Source: CAYYVJ01 sp964475115 | GTDB taxonomy: Bacteria > Bacillota > Clostridia > Lachnospirales > Lachnospiraceae | DNA: 13,587 nt | Direction: 5' to 3' | NCBI GenBank assembly: GCA_964475115.1 | Contig: CAYYVJ010000058.1 | Span: 1 to 13,587 of the forward strand | Shown: one piece after another, positions 1 through 7,407 of the stretch | Position numbering within the stretch: the stretch's first letter is position 1 | Layout: each line of letters opens with the position of its first letter | Program-made: the position numbers and the translations under genes | Notes under the pieces: generated by a model | Databases searched by the model: none | What the model was told of the DNA's origin: nothing | What the model saw: the letters and a program-made list of their open reading frames with translations, nothing else

Positions 1-159
1 TATATTTCCCATAGAATGTCTAGTTGTCGTTTTTGTGATAATATTATAGTGTTTGATGCAGGTGAGATTACTCAAATGGGTAATCATGATACTTTGATTA
101 AAGAAAATGGTCTTTATTCTGAAATGTGGAATGCACAAGCGAGATATTATACTTTATAA
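1..159 (+). CDS. ABC exporter ATPase, C-terminal end (partial)
   Basis: Reading frame 1 is open from the window edge to TAA at 157-159 and gives the last 52 residues of an ABC ATPase. It opens with YISHRMSSC, the switch (H-loop) histidine region, as in SHRLSS of exporters. FDAGEITQMGNHDTLI follows, the usual 'G-x-I-x-x-x-G-x-H-x-x-L' tail, and then NGLYSEMWNAQARYYTL. The SHR-type H-loop and the G-x-H-x-x-L...Y tail are typical of MsbA/LmrA-like transporters with a fused membrane domain, which export lipids, peptides or drugs. The membrane domain, Walker A and signature motif lie outside the window, so the substrate cannot be judged. The next gene starts 38 bp downstream with no hairpin between, so co-transcription is possible. 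Confidence 0.85.
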   Translation, partial: YISHRMSSCRFCDNIIVFDAGEITQMGNHDTLIKENGLYSEMWNAQARYYTL

Positions 160-197
160 AGTATAAATATAAATAATAATATTATAGGAGGTTAAAG

Positions 198-2081
198 ATG
201 AGAAAAAAATTGTCAATGAAGCACGCAATGAAGCAATCGTGTAAGAGTATGTTTTCTCTTATGATGGCACTCGTATTGGTACTTGGGGTATTTCAATTAC
301 CAGTATTAGCCACCACGGAAACAACTGTAACTGCGGTACAAGCGTTTGAAGTGCCGTCAAATTTAGGCAGTAAAATAGTAATTATTCATACCAATGATGT
401 TCATGGTGGAGACGTAGCTGTAGAAGGTACGTCAATCGGAACTGCTGGTGTTCTTCAGCTTGTAAATGAATATGAAGCAGCAGGAGCCGAAGTTTTACTT
501 ATTTCAGCAGGTGATTCAATTCAAGGAGATCCTCTTGTTAATTTAAGCAAAGGTTTAACTGCAATTGAGTTTATGAACTTAGCTGGATACGACATGATGG
601 TTCCAGGTAATCATGAATATGATTTTGGATATCAAAATTTAGCAGAACTCGAAGATGCCGCAAATTTCCCATTTGTTTCAGCGAATATTATTGATAAAGA
701 GACTGGTCTAGCTGAATATAGAGAAAATATTATGTTTGAAACAAAGCATGGAAAAGTAGGCGTTTTTGGATTGACCACACCTGAAACCTTGACAAAAGCA
801 AATCCAAATAATGTTGCTTCCCTTAATTTCCTTGCAGGAGAAGAAATGTATAAAATAGCAAGGGAACAGGTGGCTGAGTTAAAGGCAGCTGGAGCTAAGT
901 ATATCGTTTGTGTAGCTCACCTTGGTGTGGATGCAGGAAGTGAACCTAACAAAGCAACAGATGTATTGGACAAAGTAGCTGGAATCGACCTTATGATAGA
1001 TGGTCATAGCCATAGCGTGTTAGATGGAGAAAAGTATAATGGAATCGTCCTTGCATCAACAGGCAGTAGATTAAGTAATGTTGGTATTGTTACAATAGAA
1101 GGCGAAACGATTGAGTCAAAACTGATATCAGCAGAAGCGTTTAGCCGTGTTGATTCAGTAGCAAATGAAGTGATTAATAAAAGAGCTGCCGAAATTGATT
1201 TACTTCTTTCAGAGAAGTTTGCAACTACAGAGGTGTTTTTAGATGGAAATAGAGCACCTGGTGTAAGAACTCAAGAAACCAATTTAGGAGATTTTTCTGC
1301 TGATGCTATTATGTGGGCAGCAAATCAAGCAATAGGTGGAGGAGTAGTAGGGGCTATTACCAATGGTGGTGGAATTAGAACTTCCATTGAAATCGGTGAT
1401 GTAACAATGAAAGATATGAAGACAGTATTCCCGTTTGGTAATACGATTTCCACTGTCCAACTAACTGGTAAACAGTTAGTAGAAGTACTTGAAGCATCTA
1501 CTTTTAGTATTCCAGAATCCATAGGTGCGTTTCCACAAGTAGCTGGAATAGAGTTTACCTTAAATACTGCATTCCCTTATGCCAATGGAGAACAATTCCC
1601 AGACTCTACTTATTATGCACCAGCAAATCCTGGGACACGTATATCTAAAGTGAAAATAGCTGGAGAAGATTTAAATCTAAATAAGACATATACAATTGCA
1701 ACCAATGATTTTCTTGCAGCAGGTGGAGATACTTATTATTTATTTAAGAGTTTAGAAAGTCATAATACCTATGTTGCGCTGGAAGATGCTCTTGTTAATT
1801 ACACAGCTGAAGTCCTAGGTGGAGTAATAAGTGAAGAGAAATATGGAAAAGCTGCAGGACGCATTTCTATTATTGAAGATGCAAGTGCTGTGCCTAATCC
1901 AAGTCCTAGCACAGATGTTGTGACTTACACCGTTGTAGATGGTGACCATTTATGGTTAATCGCACAAAAGCATCTAGGAACAGGAAATAGATTTGATGAA
2001 ATATTTCAACTTAATAAAGATGTAATTAAAGATCCGGGAGTTATTTATGTAGGGCAAGTGATTACAATTCCGGCTAAATAA
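198..2081 (+). CDS. Secreted 5'-nucleotidase/2',3'-cyclic phosphodiesterase family protein with C-terminal LysM domain
   Basis: This 627-residue protein should hydrolyse phosphate from nucleotides or related phosphoesters outside the cell. Residues 1-39 form a signal peptide: a basic start, a hydrophobic core (about 19-36) and VLA|TT as a likely cleavage site. Residues 60-300 are the metallophosphoesterase domain with its two-metal ligands in order: NDVHG (D67, H69), GDSIQGD (D106), GNHE (N137, H138), H241 and GHSH (H270, H272). Residues 345-560 are the 5'-nucleotidase C-terminal domain, with the substrate-site motifs NGGGIR (389-394), FPFGN (411-415) and TNDFLAAGGD (502-511). After a short Pro/Ser linker, residues 576-625 form one LysM repeat (YTVVDGDHLWLIAQKHLG...VGQVITIP), which binds peptidoglycan. 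A sortase signal and a C-terminal membrane anchor are absent, so LysM probably holds the enzyme in the wall. The start is set by GGAGG at 187-191, 6 bp before ATG. The exact substrate (nucleotide, UDP-sugar or cyclic nucleotide) cannot be read from sequence. Confidence 0.92.
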   Translation: MRKKLSMKHAMKQSCKSMFSLMMALVLVLGVFQLPVLATTETTVTAVQAFEVPSNLGSKIVIIHTNDVHGGDVAVEGTSIGTAGVLQLVNEYEAAGAEVLLISAGDSIQGDPLVNLSKGLTAIEFMNLAGYDMMVPGNHEYDFGYQNLAELEDAANFPFVSANIIDKETGLAEYRENIMFETKHGKVGVFGLTTPETLTKANPNNVASLNFLAGEEMYKIAREQVAELKAAGAKYIVCVAHLGVDAGSEPNKATDVLDKVAGIDLMIDGHSHSVLDGEKYNGIVLASTGSRLSNVGIVTIEGETIESKLISAEAFSRVDSVANEVINKRAAEIDLLLSEKFATTEVFLDGNRAPGVRTQETNLGDFSADAIMWAANQAIGGGVVGAITNGGGIRTSIEIGDVTMKDMKTVFPFGNTISTVQLTGKQLVEVLEASTFSIPESIGAFPQVAGIEFTLNTAFPYANGEQFPDSTYYAPANPGTRISKVKIAGEDLNLNKTYTIATNDFLAAGGDTYYLFKSLESHNTYVALEDALVNYTAEVLGGVISEEKYGKAAGRISIIEDASAVPNPSPSTDVVTYTVVDGDHLWLIAQKHLGTGNRFDEIFQLNKDVIKDPGVIYVGQVITIPAK

Positions 2082-2096
2082 GTTTTTAAATTAAGC

Positions 2097-2118
2097 GAAC
2101 CCCCTTTAATGGGGGTTC
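2097..2118 (+). terminator. Probable terminator after the nucleotidase gene
   Basis: GAACCCCC and GGGGGTTC form an 8-bp perfect stem around the 6-nt loop TTTAAT, 15 bp after the stop codon. The stem is GC-rich for this DNA. It lacks a proper T-run (CTTAAG follows), so termination may be partial. The preceding TTTTTAAATTAAG could give some A/T flank on the other strand. Confidence 0.6.
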
Positions 2119-2153
2119 CTTAAGATATAGTCATAAGAGAAGAGGAGTTTGAA

Positions 2154-2295
2154 ATGGAAAAAAAGATTAGTTAAAGTGACTCCTGAACTAAAAGATGGAG
2201 TACATACCTTATTAGATGTTGATTTAAATATTGATGAAGCATTAGAATATCCTACAGTGGATGAGTTACGTATCCTTGCAAAAAAATATTTATAA
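2154..2295 (+). pseudogene. Small frameshifted reading frame, about 46 residues if repaired
   Basis: A good ribosome site (AGAGGAG, 2141-2147) stands 6 bp before ATG 2154, but the frame stops after six codons (MEKKIS). Removing one A from the A7 run at 2158-2164 gives a continuous 46-codon frame to TAA 2293-2295. It begins MEKRLVKVTPELKDGVHTLL and ends with DELRILAKKYL. The peptide is rich in charged and Leu residues, is probably helical, and has no membrane segment. I do not recognise the family. It could be the 5' scrap of a larger gene, a short gene with a slippery A-run, or a sequencing error in the homopolymer. The decayed sequence just downstream favours a gene remnant. Confidence 0.4.
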
Positions 2296-2333
2296 GATCG
2301 CGCAGAGTATTCTTTGAAAGAGGGTAAAATTAA

Positions 2334-2795
2334 GCGATAGAATCTCGATATGGTTACGTAGTGGCTGGTAAGCTTCATAAGGATGATGGTGATTCGATAA
2401 AAGCTGATATGATCAAGCAGCTAGAAGAAGCTGGATTCAAGGTAGATGATAGTACACCAGATGTAAAAGGTAAAATGGAAGATATTAAACAGAAATATGA
2501 TGCCTGCTTGGTGGTGATGAATGTAGTTGGTTTTGCACAATACAACACCATGCGAATAAAATGGAGTCTTCCGATTAATCAACCTTGGTATGTGTCAGAG
2601 TTTCCAACCGTTTTCTTATCATTAAATTTTACAAATCATATGATTGATGTTCCTATGGCAAAGACTTATATAAATGCTTATATGAATTCAGAGGCAGCAA
2701 TACATGCAGCCATTGAGAAATTAACTGGTAAGTCAGAGTTTAAAGGAAGAAATAACGACAAGGTATTCTGTGATAGATGGGAAGCGCGAATATAG
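2334..2795 (+). pseudogene. C-terminal remnant of a family 3 glycoside hydrolase (beta-hexosaminidase type)
   Basis: The open frame runs from just after a stop at 2331-2333 to TAG at 2793-2795. A GTG at 2361 would give 144 residues, but no ribosome site precedes it. The sequence resembles the last ~150 residues of clostridial GH3 beta-N-acetylglucosaminidase-like enzymes: a Rossmann-like piece (GFKVDD...KYDACLVVMNVVG), then IKWSLP..., PTVFLSLNFTNHMIDVPMAKTYINAY, LTGKSEFKG and a final DRWEARI. The catalytic TIM-barrel, which holds the KH-x-PG and nucleophile motifs, is absent, so the product cannot be a working hydrolase. It is most likely a 5'-deleted gene, lying behind another broken frame and in front of a strong terminator that may be the original one. 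Family assignment is by recalled similarity and should be checked by a profile search. Confidence 0.65.
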
Positions 2796-2800
2796 AAATC

Positions 2801-2841
2801 AAATAACAAAAGGAACTCCCAAGGGGTTCCTTTTGTTATTT
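2801..2841. terminator. Bidirectional intrinsic terminator
   Basis: AAATAACAAAAGGAAC (2801-2816) pairs perfectly with 2826-2841. The stem continues by a U-G and two C-G pairs to a 3-nt loop (CAA, 2820-2822), 19 bp in all. The stem itself supplies an A-rich left edge and a T-rich right edge, so it can end transcripts from both directions. It sits between the + strand GH3 remnant and the converging minus-strand HD gene. Confidence 0.85.
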
Positions 2842-2847
2842 ACTCTA

Positions 2848-3477
2848 CTAGAAGGAATTACATTTTCGAATAAAAGCTTGCATGTTTTTTTCCTCTTCCT
2901 TAAAATCGCTATGGGTTCTTCCAAGTCTGTCACAAAGACCAAGTAACCCTAGTTCTTTTATATTTACTTTTTCTTTCATTCCTTCTATATCAGCAAAAGG
3001 TAAATCCTTTAAAATGTATAAGATGTGCATATGATATCGAACCAAAGAAGAAACGTGGTGGATAAAGATTGTATCCTCAGTAAAAGTAGATAAAAAATCT
3101 ATAGAAAGTTTCTCGCCGACTTTATCATGGTCATAGGATGTGATTTTACCTTTTCGATTTTTGGTCGTAGAAGGTTTTCCAATATCATGAAGTAGAGCAG
3201 CCCACATAAAGGAGCTAGCATCTATGCTTAGAGATTTTCTTTTTGCTGCTTCATCTACCACTAATAGTGTATGATTCCAAGCATTCCCTTCGGGATGATG
3301 AATAGGTGACTGTTTGGTTTCTTGTAATTCTAGAAGCATAGAAAATGGATATCCCTTAAAAGTAGATTCTTTGCTTATCATATTAAGATACTCCGAAGGA
3401 GTAGTATCATTTATTAAGTGATAGTTGATATCCTGATATAGTTTATCATAAGACGCTATCGTAATCTTTTCTTCCAT
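2848..3477 (-). CDS. HDIG/HD-domain metal-dependent phosphohydrolase
   Basis: A 209-residue soluble protein on the minus strand. The HD-domain metal ligands can be followed: H69 (WNHTLLVVDEA), the H97-D98 doublet within the exact tetrad HDIG (ALLHDIGKP, residues 95-102), H117 (SYDHDKVG) and D183 (LCDRLGR). The motif HHPEGNAWNHT and the TKNRKGKITSYDHDKVG loop resemble the HD domain of bacterial tRNA nucleotidyltransferases and their stand-alone relatives. No nucleotidyltransferase domain is present. Likely activity is hydrolysis of a phosphomonoester or phosphodiester, possibly nucleotide or 2',3'-cyclic phosphate; the true substrate is unknown. Start ATG (complement of 3475-3477) has GCGAGG about 6 bp upstream. 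The gene is transcribed away from the opp operon and ends at the shared hairpin 2801-2841. Confidence 0.85.
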   Translation of the reverse strand: MEEKITIASYDKLYQDINYHLINDTTPSEYLNMISKESTFKGYPFSMLLELQETKQSPIHHPEGNAWNHTLLVVDEAAKRKSLSIDASSFMWAALLHDIGKPSTTKNRKGKITSYDHDKVGEKLSIDFLSTFTEDTIFIHHVSSLVRYHMHILYILKDLPFADIEGMKEKVNIKELGLLGLCDRLGRTHSDFKEEEKNMQAFIRKCNSF

Positions 3478-3497
3478 AAAAAACCTCGCTTTTTCAC

Positions 3498-3525
3498 TTT
3501 ATAGTTATTATCTTTCTAATGACAA
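3498..3525 (-). promoter_or_regulatory. Putative promoter of the HD-domain gene
   Basis: On the minus strand TTGTCA (complement of 3520-3525) and TATAAA (complement of 3498-3503) are separated by 16 bp and lie about 20 bp before the start codon at 3477. The spacing and position are plausible for a sigma-A promoter. In such AT-rich DNA a chance match is possible. Confidence 0.45.
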
Positions 3526-3562
3526 AAAAATATACAATAAGTAGAAATGTGTTTTATATAAT

Positions 3563-3591
3563 TTGCATAAAAAGAAACTTAATGATAAAAT
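3563..3591 (+). promoter_or_regulatory. Possible weaker upstream promoter for the opp operon
   Basis: TTGCAT (3563-3568) and TAAAAT (3586-3591) are 17 bp apart. They lie 63 bp upstream of the better promoter, so this would be a second tandem start site. AT-rich sequence makes chance matches common. Confidence 0.3.
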
Positions 3592-3625
3592 AGTTGTTAA
3601 CATTTAATTATGTGTAGAATAACCA

Positions 3626-3654
3626 TTGACAAATGAATATAGTAATCATACAAT
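3626..3654 (+). promoter_or_regulatory. Main predicted promoter of the opp operon
   Basis: TTGACA (3626-3631, perfect -35 box) is followed after exactly 17 bp by TACAAT (3649-3654, five of six matches to the -10 consensus). Transcription would start near 3661, giving a leader of about 54 nt to the oppA start. TATAAT at 3654-3659 is a perfect -10 word but would need a 22-bp spacer, so the 17-bp pair is preferred. Confidence 0.7.
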
Positions 3655-3664
3655 ATAATTCATA

Positions 3665-3681
3665 TAAATCATAGTGATTTA
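3665..3681. promoter_or_regulatory. 17-bp palindrome just after the opp start site, candidate operator
   Basis: TAAATCA-TAG-TGATTTA has two perfect 7-bp arms around a 3-bp centre. It begins about 4 bp after the predicted transcription start, where a repressor would block initiation or early elongation. Its size suits a dimeric regulator. No regulator gene adjoins the operon, so the binding protein is unknown. Confidence 0.4.
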
Positions 3682-3714
3682 GTATGAAAAAAAGAAATGA
3701 ACTAGGAGGAAAAT

Positions 3715-5373
3715 ATGAAACGAAATAATAAGAGTATTCTATTGCTATTTATATTAGCATTGACAATTTTTTTGGTAGCTTGTGGAGGTAATAGTACAAA
3801 TGATCCTACGGAAAAGACTACAGCTGGAGAAACGGTAGGAAGTGGAACTACAAATAATTCGGAAGATATTGTAAATATCGGGGTAACAGATGTACTGGGA
3901 TCTTTGAATCCGCTTCTTCAAGATGGTACAGAAGTAGTGAAATATGCAACTTCACTTTCTTTTCTTCCATTGGTTGAATTAAATAAAGATCTGGAGTTTG
4001 AAGGTCAGCTAGCAACAAGTATTACAACAGAAGATAATAAGCATTTCACCATTCATTTGGACGAAAATGCTACTTGGTCAGATGGAGAAGCAATTACATC
4101 TGAGGATGTATTGTTTACATTTTTAAGCTGGGCAAGTTCAGAAGTTGGAGTTACTGGAATGTCAATTCATAAGATTGAGGGTACTGGTGATGATGGATAT
4201 GTTGAAGTTGGAGCGACTGAAGTTAGTGGTGTTGTTGCAATTGATGAGAAAACAGTAGAAATAACTACTAAGTCTGAAATGGCACTTTATTCTTTTGAAA
4301 ATATCTTTGGACGTTATATTTTGATTTTACCAGAGCATATACTAGGAGATATTCCTAAAGGTGATTTACTAACTCATGAATGGTTTAATGCACCAAGTGT
4401 TGTAAGTGGACCATATGCTATTAAAGGGTTTGATTTAAACCATTATATAACTTATGAAGCAAATGAAAACTATTTTAAAGGTGCACCAAAGATTAAGAAC
4501 TTAAATATAAAGGTAGTTACACCAAGTCAGTTATTAGCAGGACTTCAATCTGGTGAGATTGATTTAGTGCAGCAGACGATGGGGGCTATTTTACAAGAAG
4601 ATTATGAAACAGTGAAAGCGCTTGATAATATTACGGTATATAATGGAACACCGATTACTCACCAATCTATGTTTTTTAATGTGGAGAATATAACAGATGC
4701 AAGAGTACGTCAAGCTATTTTATATGGGATTGACCGTGAAACTATTTTAAGTGAAATCATGAAAGGGCAAGGAGAAATTGTAGATGGTTTTCTTGCAAGT
4801 GCTGGACCTTACTATGATGCAAGTTTAACACCGATTACTTATGATTCAGAAAAAGCAAAAGCCCTTTTAGAAGAAGCGGTTGCTGATGGATTTGATGCTT
4901 CAAAAGAATATGTATTTTATGTAAATAGTGGTGACACTACATTTGTTCAAATAGCTAGTTATATTTCAGCTCAATTAGCGGAAATAGGCTTTAAATTAAA
5001 AGTTAACACAGTAGATATATCAACGTTATTAGCAACAGCAGGTAGCGGTGAATTTGATTTACTAGCGGTTCAATATACTTACCCACCAATTGATCCTTAT
5101 ACAGATATTGATTGGTTACTATCAGAAGGTGGCTGGACTAGATACTACAGAGATGAGATAAAGGAAGCTCTTGAGAGAACCCAGAAAACAAGTGATGTAA
5201 ATGAGATTAAAAAAGAATATCTCTTAATAGACACTTATGTTCAAGATGAAGTTCCTATGATTTCAGCATATGTTATAAGTGCATTAGGTGCAACAAGTAA
5301 TCGACTTGAGAATGCGGTTCCTGATGTATATGGTACATTTATAAATGTGCAAGATTGGGAATTAGCTAAATAA
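3715..5373 (+). CDS. oppA: Oligopeptide-type ABC transporter substrate-binding lipoprotein
   Basis: This 552-residue extracytoplasmic receptor captures the substrate for the importer encoded behind it. Residues 1-22 are a lipoprotein signal peptide with lipobox LVAC; C23 would be lipidated and hold the protein on the outer face of the membrane. A Ser/Thr/Gly/Asn-rich linker (24-50) follows. The rest is a family 5 solute-binding fold, marked by LNPLL near 64-68, the stretch ENATWSDGEAITSEDVLFTF (117-136, SBP_bac_5 signature) and VRQAILYGIDRETIL in the second lobe. Length matches OppA/DppA proteins. The family binds oligopeptides or dipeptides, but also nickel, glutathione, opines or oligosaccharides, so the ligand is open. 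Start ATG has a perfect AGGAGG (3704-3709) 5 bp upstream. OppD starts 16 bp after the stop codon. Confidence 0.9.
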   Translation: MKRNNKSILLLFILALTIFLVACGGNSTNDPTEKTTAGETVGSGTTNNSEDIVNIGVTDVLGSLNPLLQDGTEVVKYATSLSFLPLVELNKDLEFEGQLATSITTEDNKHFTIHLDENATWSDGEAITSEDVLFTFLSWASSEVGVTGMSIHKIEGTGDDGYVEVGATEVSGVVAIDEKTVEITTKSEMALYSFENIFGRYILILPEHILGDIPKGDLLTHEWFNAPSVVSGPYAIKGFDLNHYITYEANENYFKGAPKIKNLNIKVVTPSQLLAGLQSGEIDLVQQTMGAILQEDYETVKALDNITVYNGTPITHQSMFFNVENITDARVRQAILYGIDRETILSEIMKGQGEIVDGFLASAGPYYDASLTPITYDSEKAKALLEEAVADGFDASKEYVFYVNSGDTTFVQIASYISAQLAEIGFKLKVNTVDISTLLATAGSGEFDLLAVQYTYPPIDPYTDIDWLLSEGGWTRYYRDEIKEALERTQKTSDVNEIKKEYLLIDTYVQDEVPMISAYVISALGATSNRLENAVPDVYGTFINVQDWELAK

Positions 5374-5389
5374 AAAGGAGACAAAGTAG

Positions 5390-6373
5390 ATGATACCATT
5401 GTTACAGGTGAAAGATCTTGAAATCGCATTTCTAGAAGAACAAAAGCAAATAATTGGAACAGATAAAGTGAGTTTTTCTGTGAATTCAAGTGAAGTCCTA
5501 TCTATTGTGGGGGAATCAGGATGTGGCAAGAGTATCACTGCCTTGTCTATTATGGGTTTGCTAGGAAAAGGAACTCATGTTATAGGTGGAGAAGTGCTTT
5601 TTGAAGGGAAAGACTTACTTCAAATGAAGGAAAAAGAGTTAGATAAAATTCGTGGAAAAGAATTATCTATGGTATTTCAAAATGTGATGAATAGTTTGAA
5701 TCCAGTGTTTACCATTGGAAATCAACTAGTTGAAACCATTCGAATCCACATGAAGTATGATAAAAAAAGAGCAAGAGAATATGCAGAAGAATTACTTAAA
5801 AAAGTAGGACTTCCAGACCCTAAATCCATCCTAAAAAAATATCCCCATATGCTTTCTGGAGGGATGAGGCAAAGAGCCATGATCGCCATGGCTCTTGCTT
5901 GTCGTCCTAAATTAATTATAGCTGATGAACCTACAACAGCACTTGATGTGACGATTCAATTGCAGATTATGAAGTTGTTAAAAGAACTTGGAAAAGAATT
6001 TCAAATGTCGATCATTCTTATAACACATGACATAGGAATGGTAGCAGAATTGGCTGATCGAGTAATGGTTATGTATGCTGGTCAATTTGTAGAAGAAGCT
6101 CCAGTAGATCTCCTTTTTGAAAGACCAACTCATCCGTATACTAAGGCACTTTTGCAATCTGTTCCAGGGATTTATGATGATAAAGATAAAAGGTTAGCTT
6201 CTATACCAGGAATTGTACCAGATCGATATGATGATATCGTAGGTTGTCGTTTTGCAGATCGTTGTCCATATGCTACAGATATTTGTAAAAAGAAACAAGA
6301 CTACATAGAAGTAGAGATGGGGCATATGGTAAGATGTCATCTTGCAAACGAGAGAAAGGACAAAGTTTTATGA
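5390..6373 (+). CDS. oppD: Oligopeptide-type ABC transporter ATPase, OppD/DppD subunit
   Basis: One of two cytoplasmic ATPases that power the importer (327 residues). Visible motifs are Walker A GESGCGKS (41-48), Q-loop FQ (96-97), signature LSGGMRQR (155-162), Walker B LIIADEP (175-181) and switch histidine H213 (ITHD). All catalytic residues look intact. The C-terminal oligo_HPY extension (about 230-325) has RPTHPYTKALLQSVP and four cysteines at 286, 292, 299 and 316 (GCRFADRCP...C...C). That spacing matches the cluster-type motif reported in some DppD/OppD proteins, so a 4Fe-4S cluster is possible. AAGGAG at 5375-5380 stands 9 bp before ATG. The TGA stop overlaps the oppF start codon as ATGA, implying translational coupling. 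OppD normally pairs with OppF as a heterodimer. Confidence 0.93.
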   Translation: MIPLLQVKDLEIAFLEEQKQIIGTDKVSFSVNSSEVLSIVGESGCGKSITALSIMGLLGKGTHVIGGEVLFEGKDLLQMKEKELDKIRGKELSMVFQNVMNSLNPVFTIGNQLVETIRIHMKYDKKRAREYAEELLKKVGLPDPKSILKKYPHMLSGGMRQRAMIAMALACRPKLIIADEPTTALDVTIQLQIMKLLKELGKEFQMSIILITHDIGMVAELADRVMVMYAGQFVEEAPVDLLFERPTHPYTKALLQSVPGIYDDKDKRLASIPGIVPDRYDDIVGCRFADRCPYATDICKKKQDYIEVEMGHMVRCHLANERKDKVL

Positions 6374-7407
6374 TAAATATAGAAAAAAAAGAACCTCTTA
6401 TAGTGGTGGAAGATTTAAAAAAATATTATCCAGTAAAAGGTATCGGATTTTCAAATCATAAAAAGAGAGTACATGCAGTTGATGGAGTGAATCTTGAAAT
6501 CATAGAGGGAGAGACTCTAGGAATTGTAGGTGAGTCTGGTTGTGGAAAGTCAACCATTGGTCGTCAAATTGTAGCTCTGGAGAAACCAACTTCAGGGCGA
6601 ATTCTTTTTGACGGACAAGATTTTTCCAAAATGTCAAAGAGTCAAATACATAAAATACGGACACAGTTTCAAATGGTGTTTCAAGACTCGGATTCCTCTT
6701 TGAATTCAAGAAAGCAAATTTATGATATTTTGGCAGAGCCTATGCTATATCATAATATAGTGGAGAAAGAGAAGATAGATCATGAAATTAATAGACTTTT
6801 AGAGTTGGTAGGACTACCACAGTCTGTTAAAGGCAGATATCCACATGAGTTTTCAGGTGGACAAAGGCAAAGAATAGGCATAGCAAAGGCCCTATCTCTA
6901 AATCCAAGATTTATTGTTTGTGACGAACCAGTCAGTGCACTAGATGTTTCTGTTCAGGCGCAAATATTGAATTTGTTAAAAGGATTACAAGAAGAACTAA
7001 AATTAACGTATTTGTTTATTGGTCATGGTCTCGGAGCTGTTCGATATGTAAGTGATAAGATTGCAGTTATGTATTTGGGGAAAATTGTAGAAATAGCGGA
7101 TGCAGAAACCTTGTTTCAAAATCCTCTCCATCCTTACTCACGAGCTCTTTTTGATGCTTCCCCCCTGCCTAATCCCAAACTCCGTGAAAGAAAAAGAATC
7201 ATTGTGAGTGGAGAGATTCCATCTGCAGCAAATCCTCCGAAAGGATGTAGATTTCATCCACGCTGTCCTCATGCAATACAATCTTGTAGAGAGCTGGAAC
7301 CACTTCTTTTACCTGTTAATTCAAAAGGAAGTCATTTATCAGCTTGTCCAGTTATATTAAAGAAAGAAAATATACAAAAAGAAGAGGGAGAAAATCATTA
7401 TGTTTAA
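6370..7407 (+). CDS. oppF: Oligopeptide-type ABC transporter ATPase, OppF/DppF subunit
   Basis: Second ATPase of the importer, 345 residues from ATG 6370. That start is chosen because it overlaps the oppD stop as ATGA and has AAAGGA about 10 bp upstream; the frame stays open to 6334, but a start there has no ribosome site. Motifs are Walker A GESGCGKS (54-61), Q-loop FQ (104-105), signature FSGGQRQR (161-168), Walker B FIVCDEP (181-187) and LDVSVQ. The switch histidine H219 sits in FIGHGLGAVRYVSD, where most OppF proteins have ISHDL. The His is kept, but the following Asp is Gly. Four C-terminal cysteines (293, 299, 306, 326) repeat the OppD pattern. The gene overlaps oppB by 8 bp, again suggesting coupled translation. 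Confidence 0.93.
   Translation: MINIEKKEPLIVVEDLKKYYPVKGIGFSNHKKRVHAVDGVNLEIIEGETLGIVGESGCGKSTIGRQIVALEKPTSGRILFDGQDFSKMSKSQIHKIRTQFQMVFQDSDSSLNSRKQIYDILAEPMLYHNIVEKEKIDHEINRLLELVGLPQSVKGRYPHEFSGGQRQRIGIAKALSLNPRFIVCDEPVSALDVSVQAQILNLLKGLQEELKLTYLFIGHGLGAVRYVSDKIAVMYLGKIVEIADAETLFQNPLHPYSRALFDASPLPNPKLRERKRIIVSGEIPSAANPPKGCRFHPRCPHAIQSCRELEPLLLPVNSKGSHLSACPVILKKENIQKEEGENHYV

Noticed and set aside
151..162. Perfect palindrome ACTTTATAAAGT across the stop codon of the first gene
   Set aside because: Without a loop or T-run it is not a terminator, and a 12-bp AT-rich palindrome can easily arise by chance.
2106..2378. 90-codon open frame on the minus strand across the decayed region
   Set aside because: It runs through a terminator hairpin and opposite the remnants, has no ribosome site and resembles no protein family I know.
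6334..6369. Upstream start for oppF
   Set aside because: No ribosome site precedes it, while the ATGA overlap at 6370 is the usual coupled arrangement.
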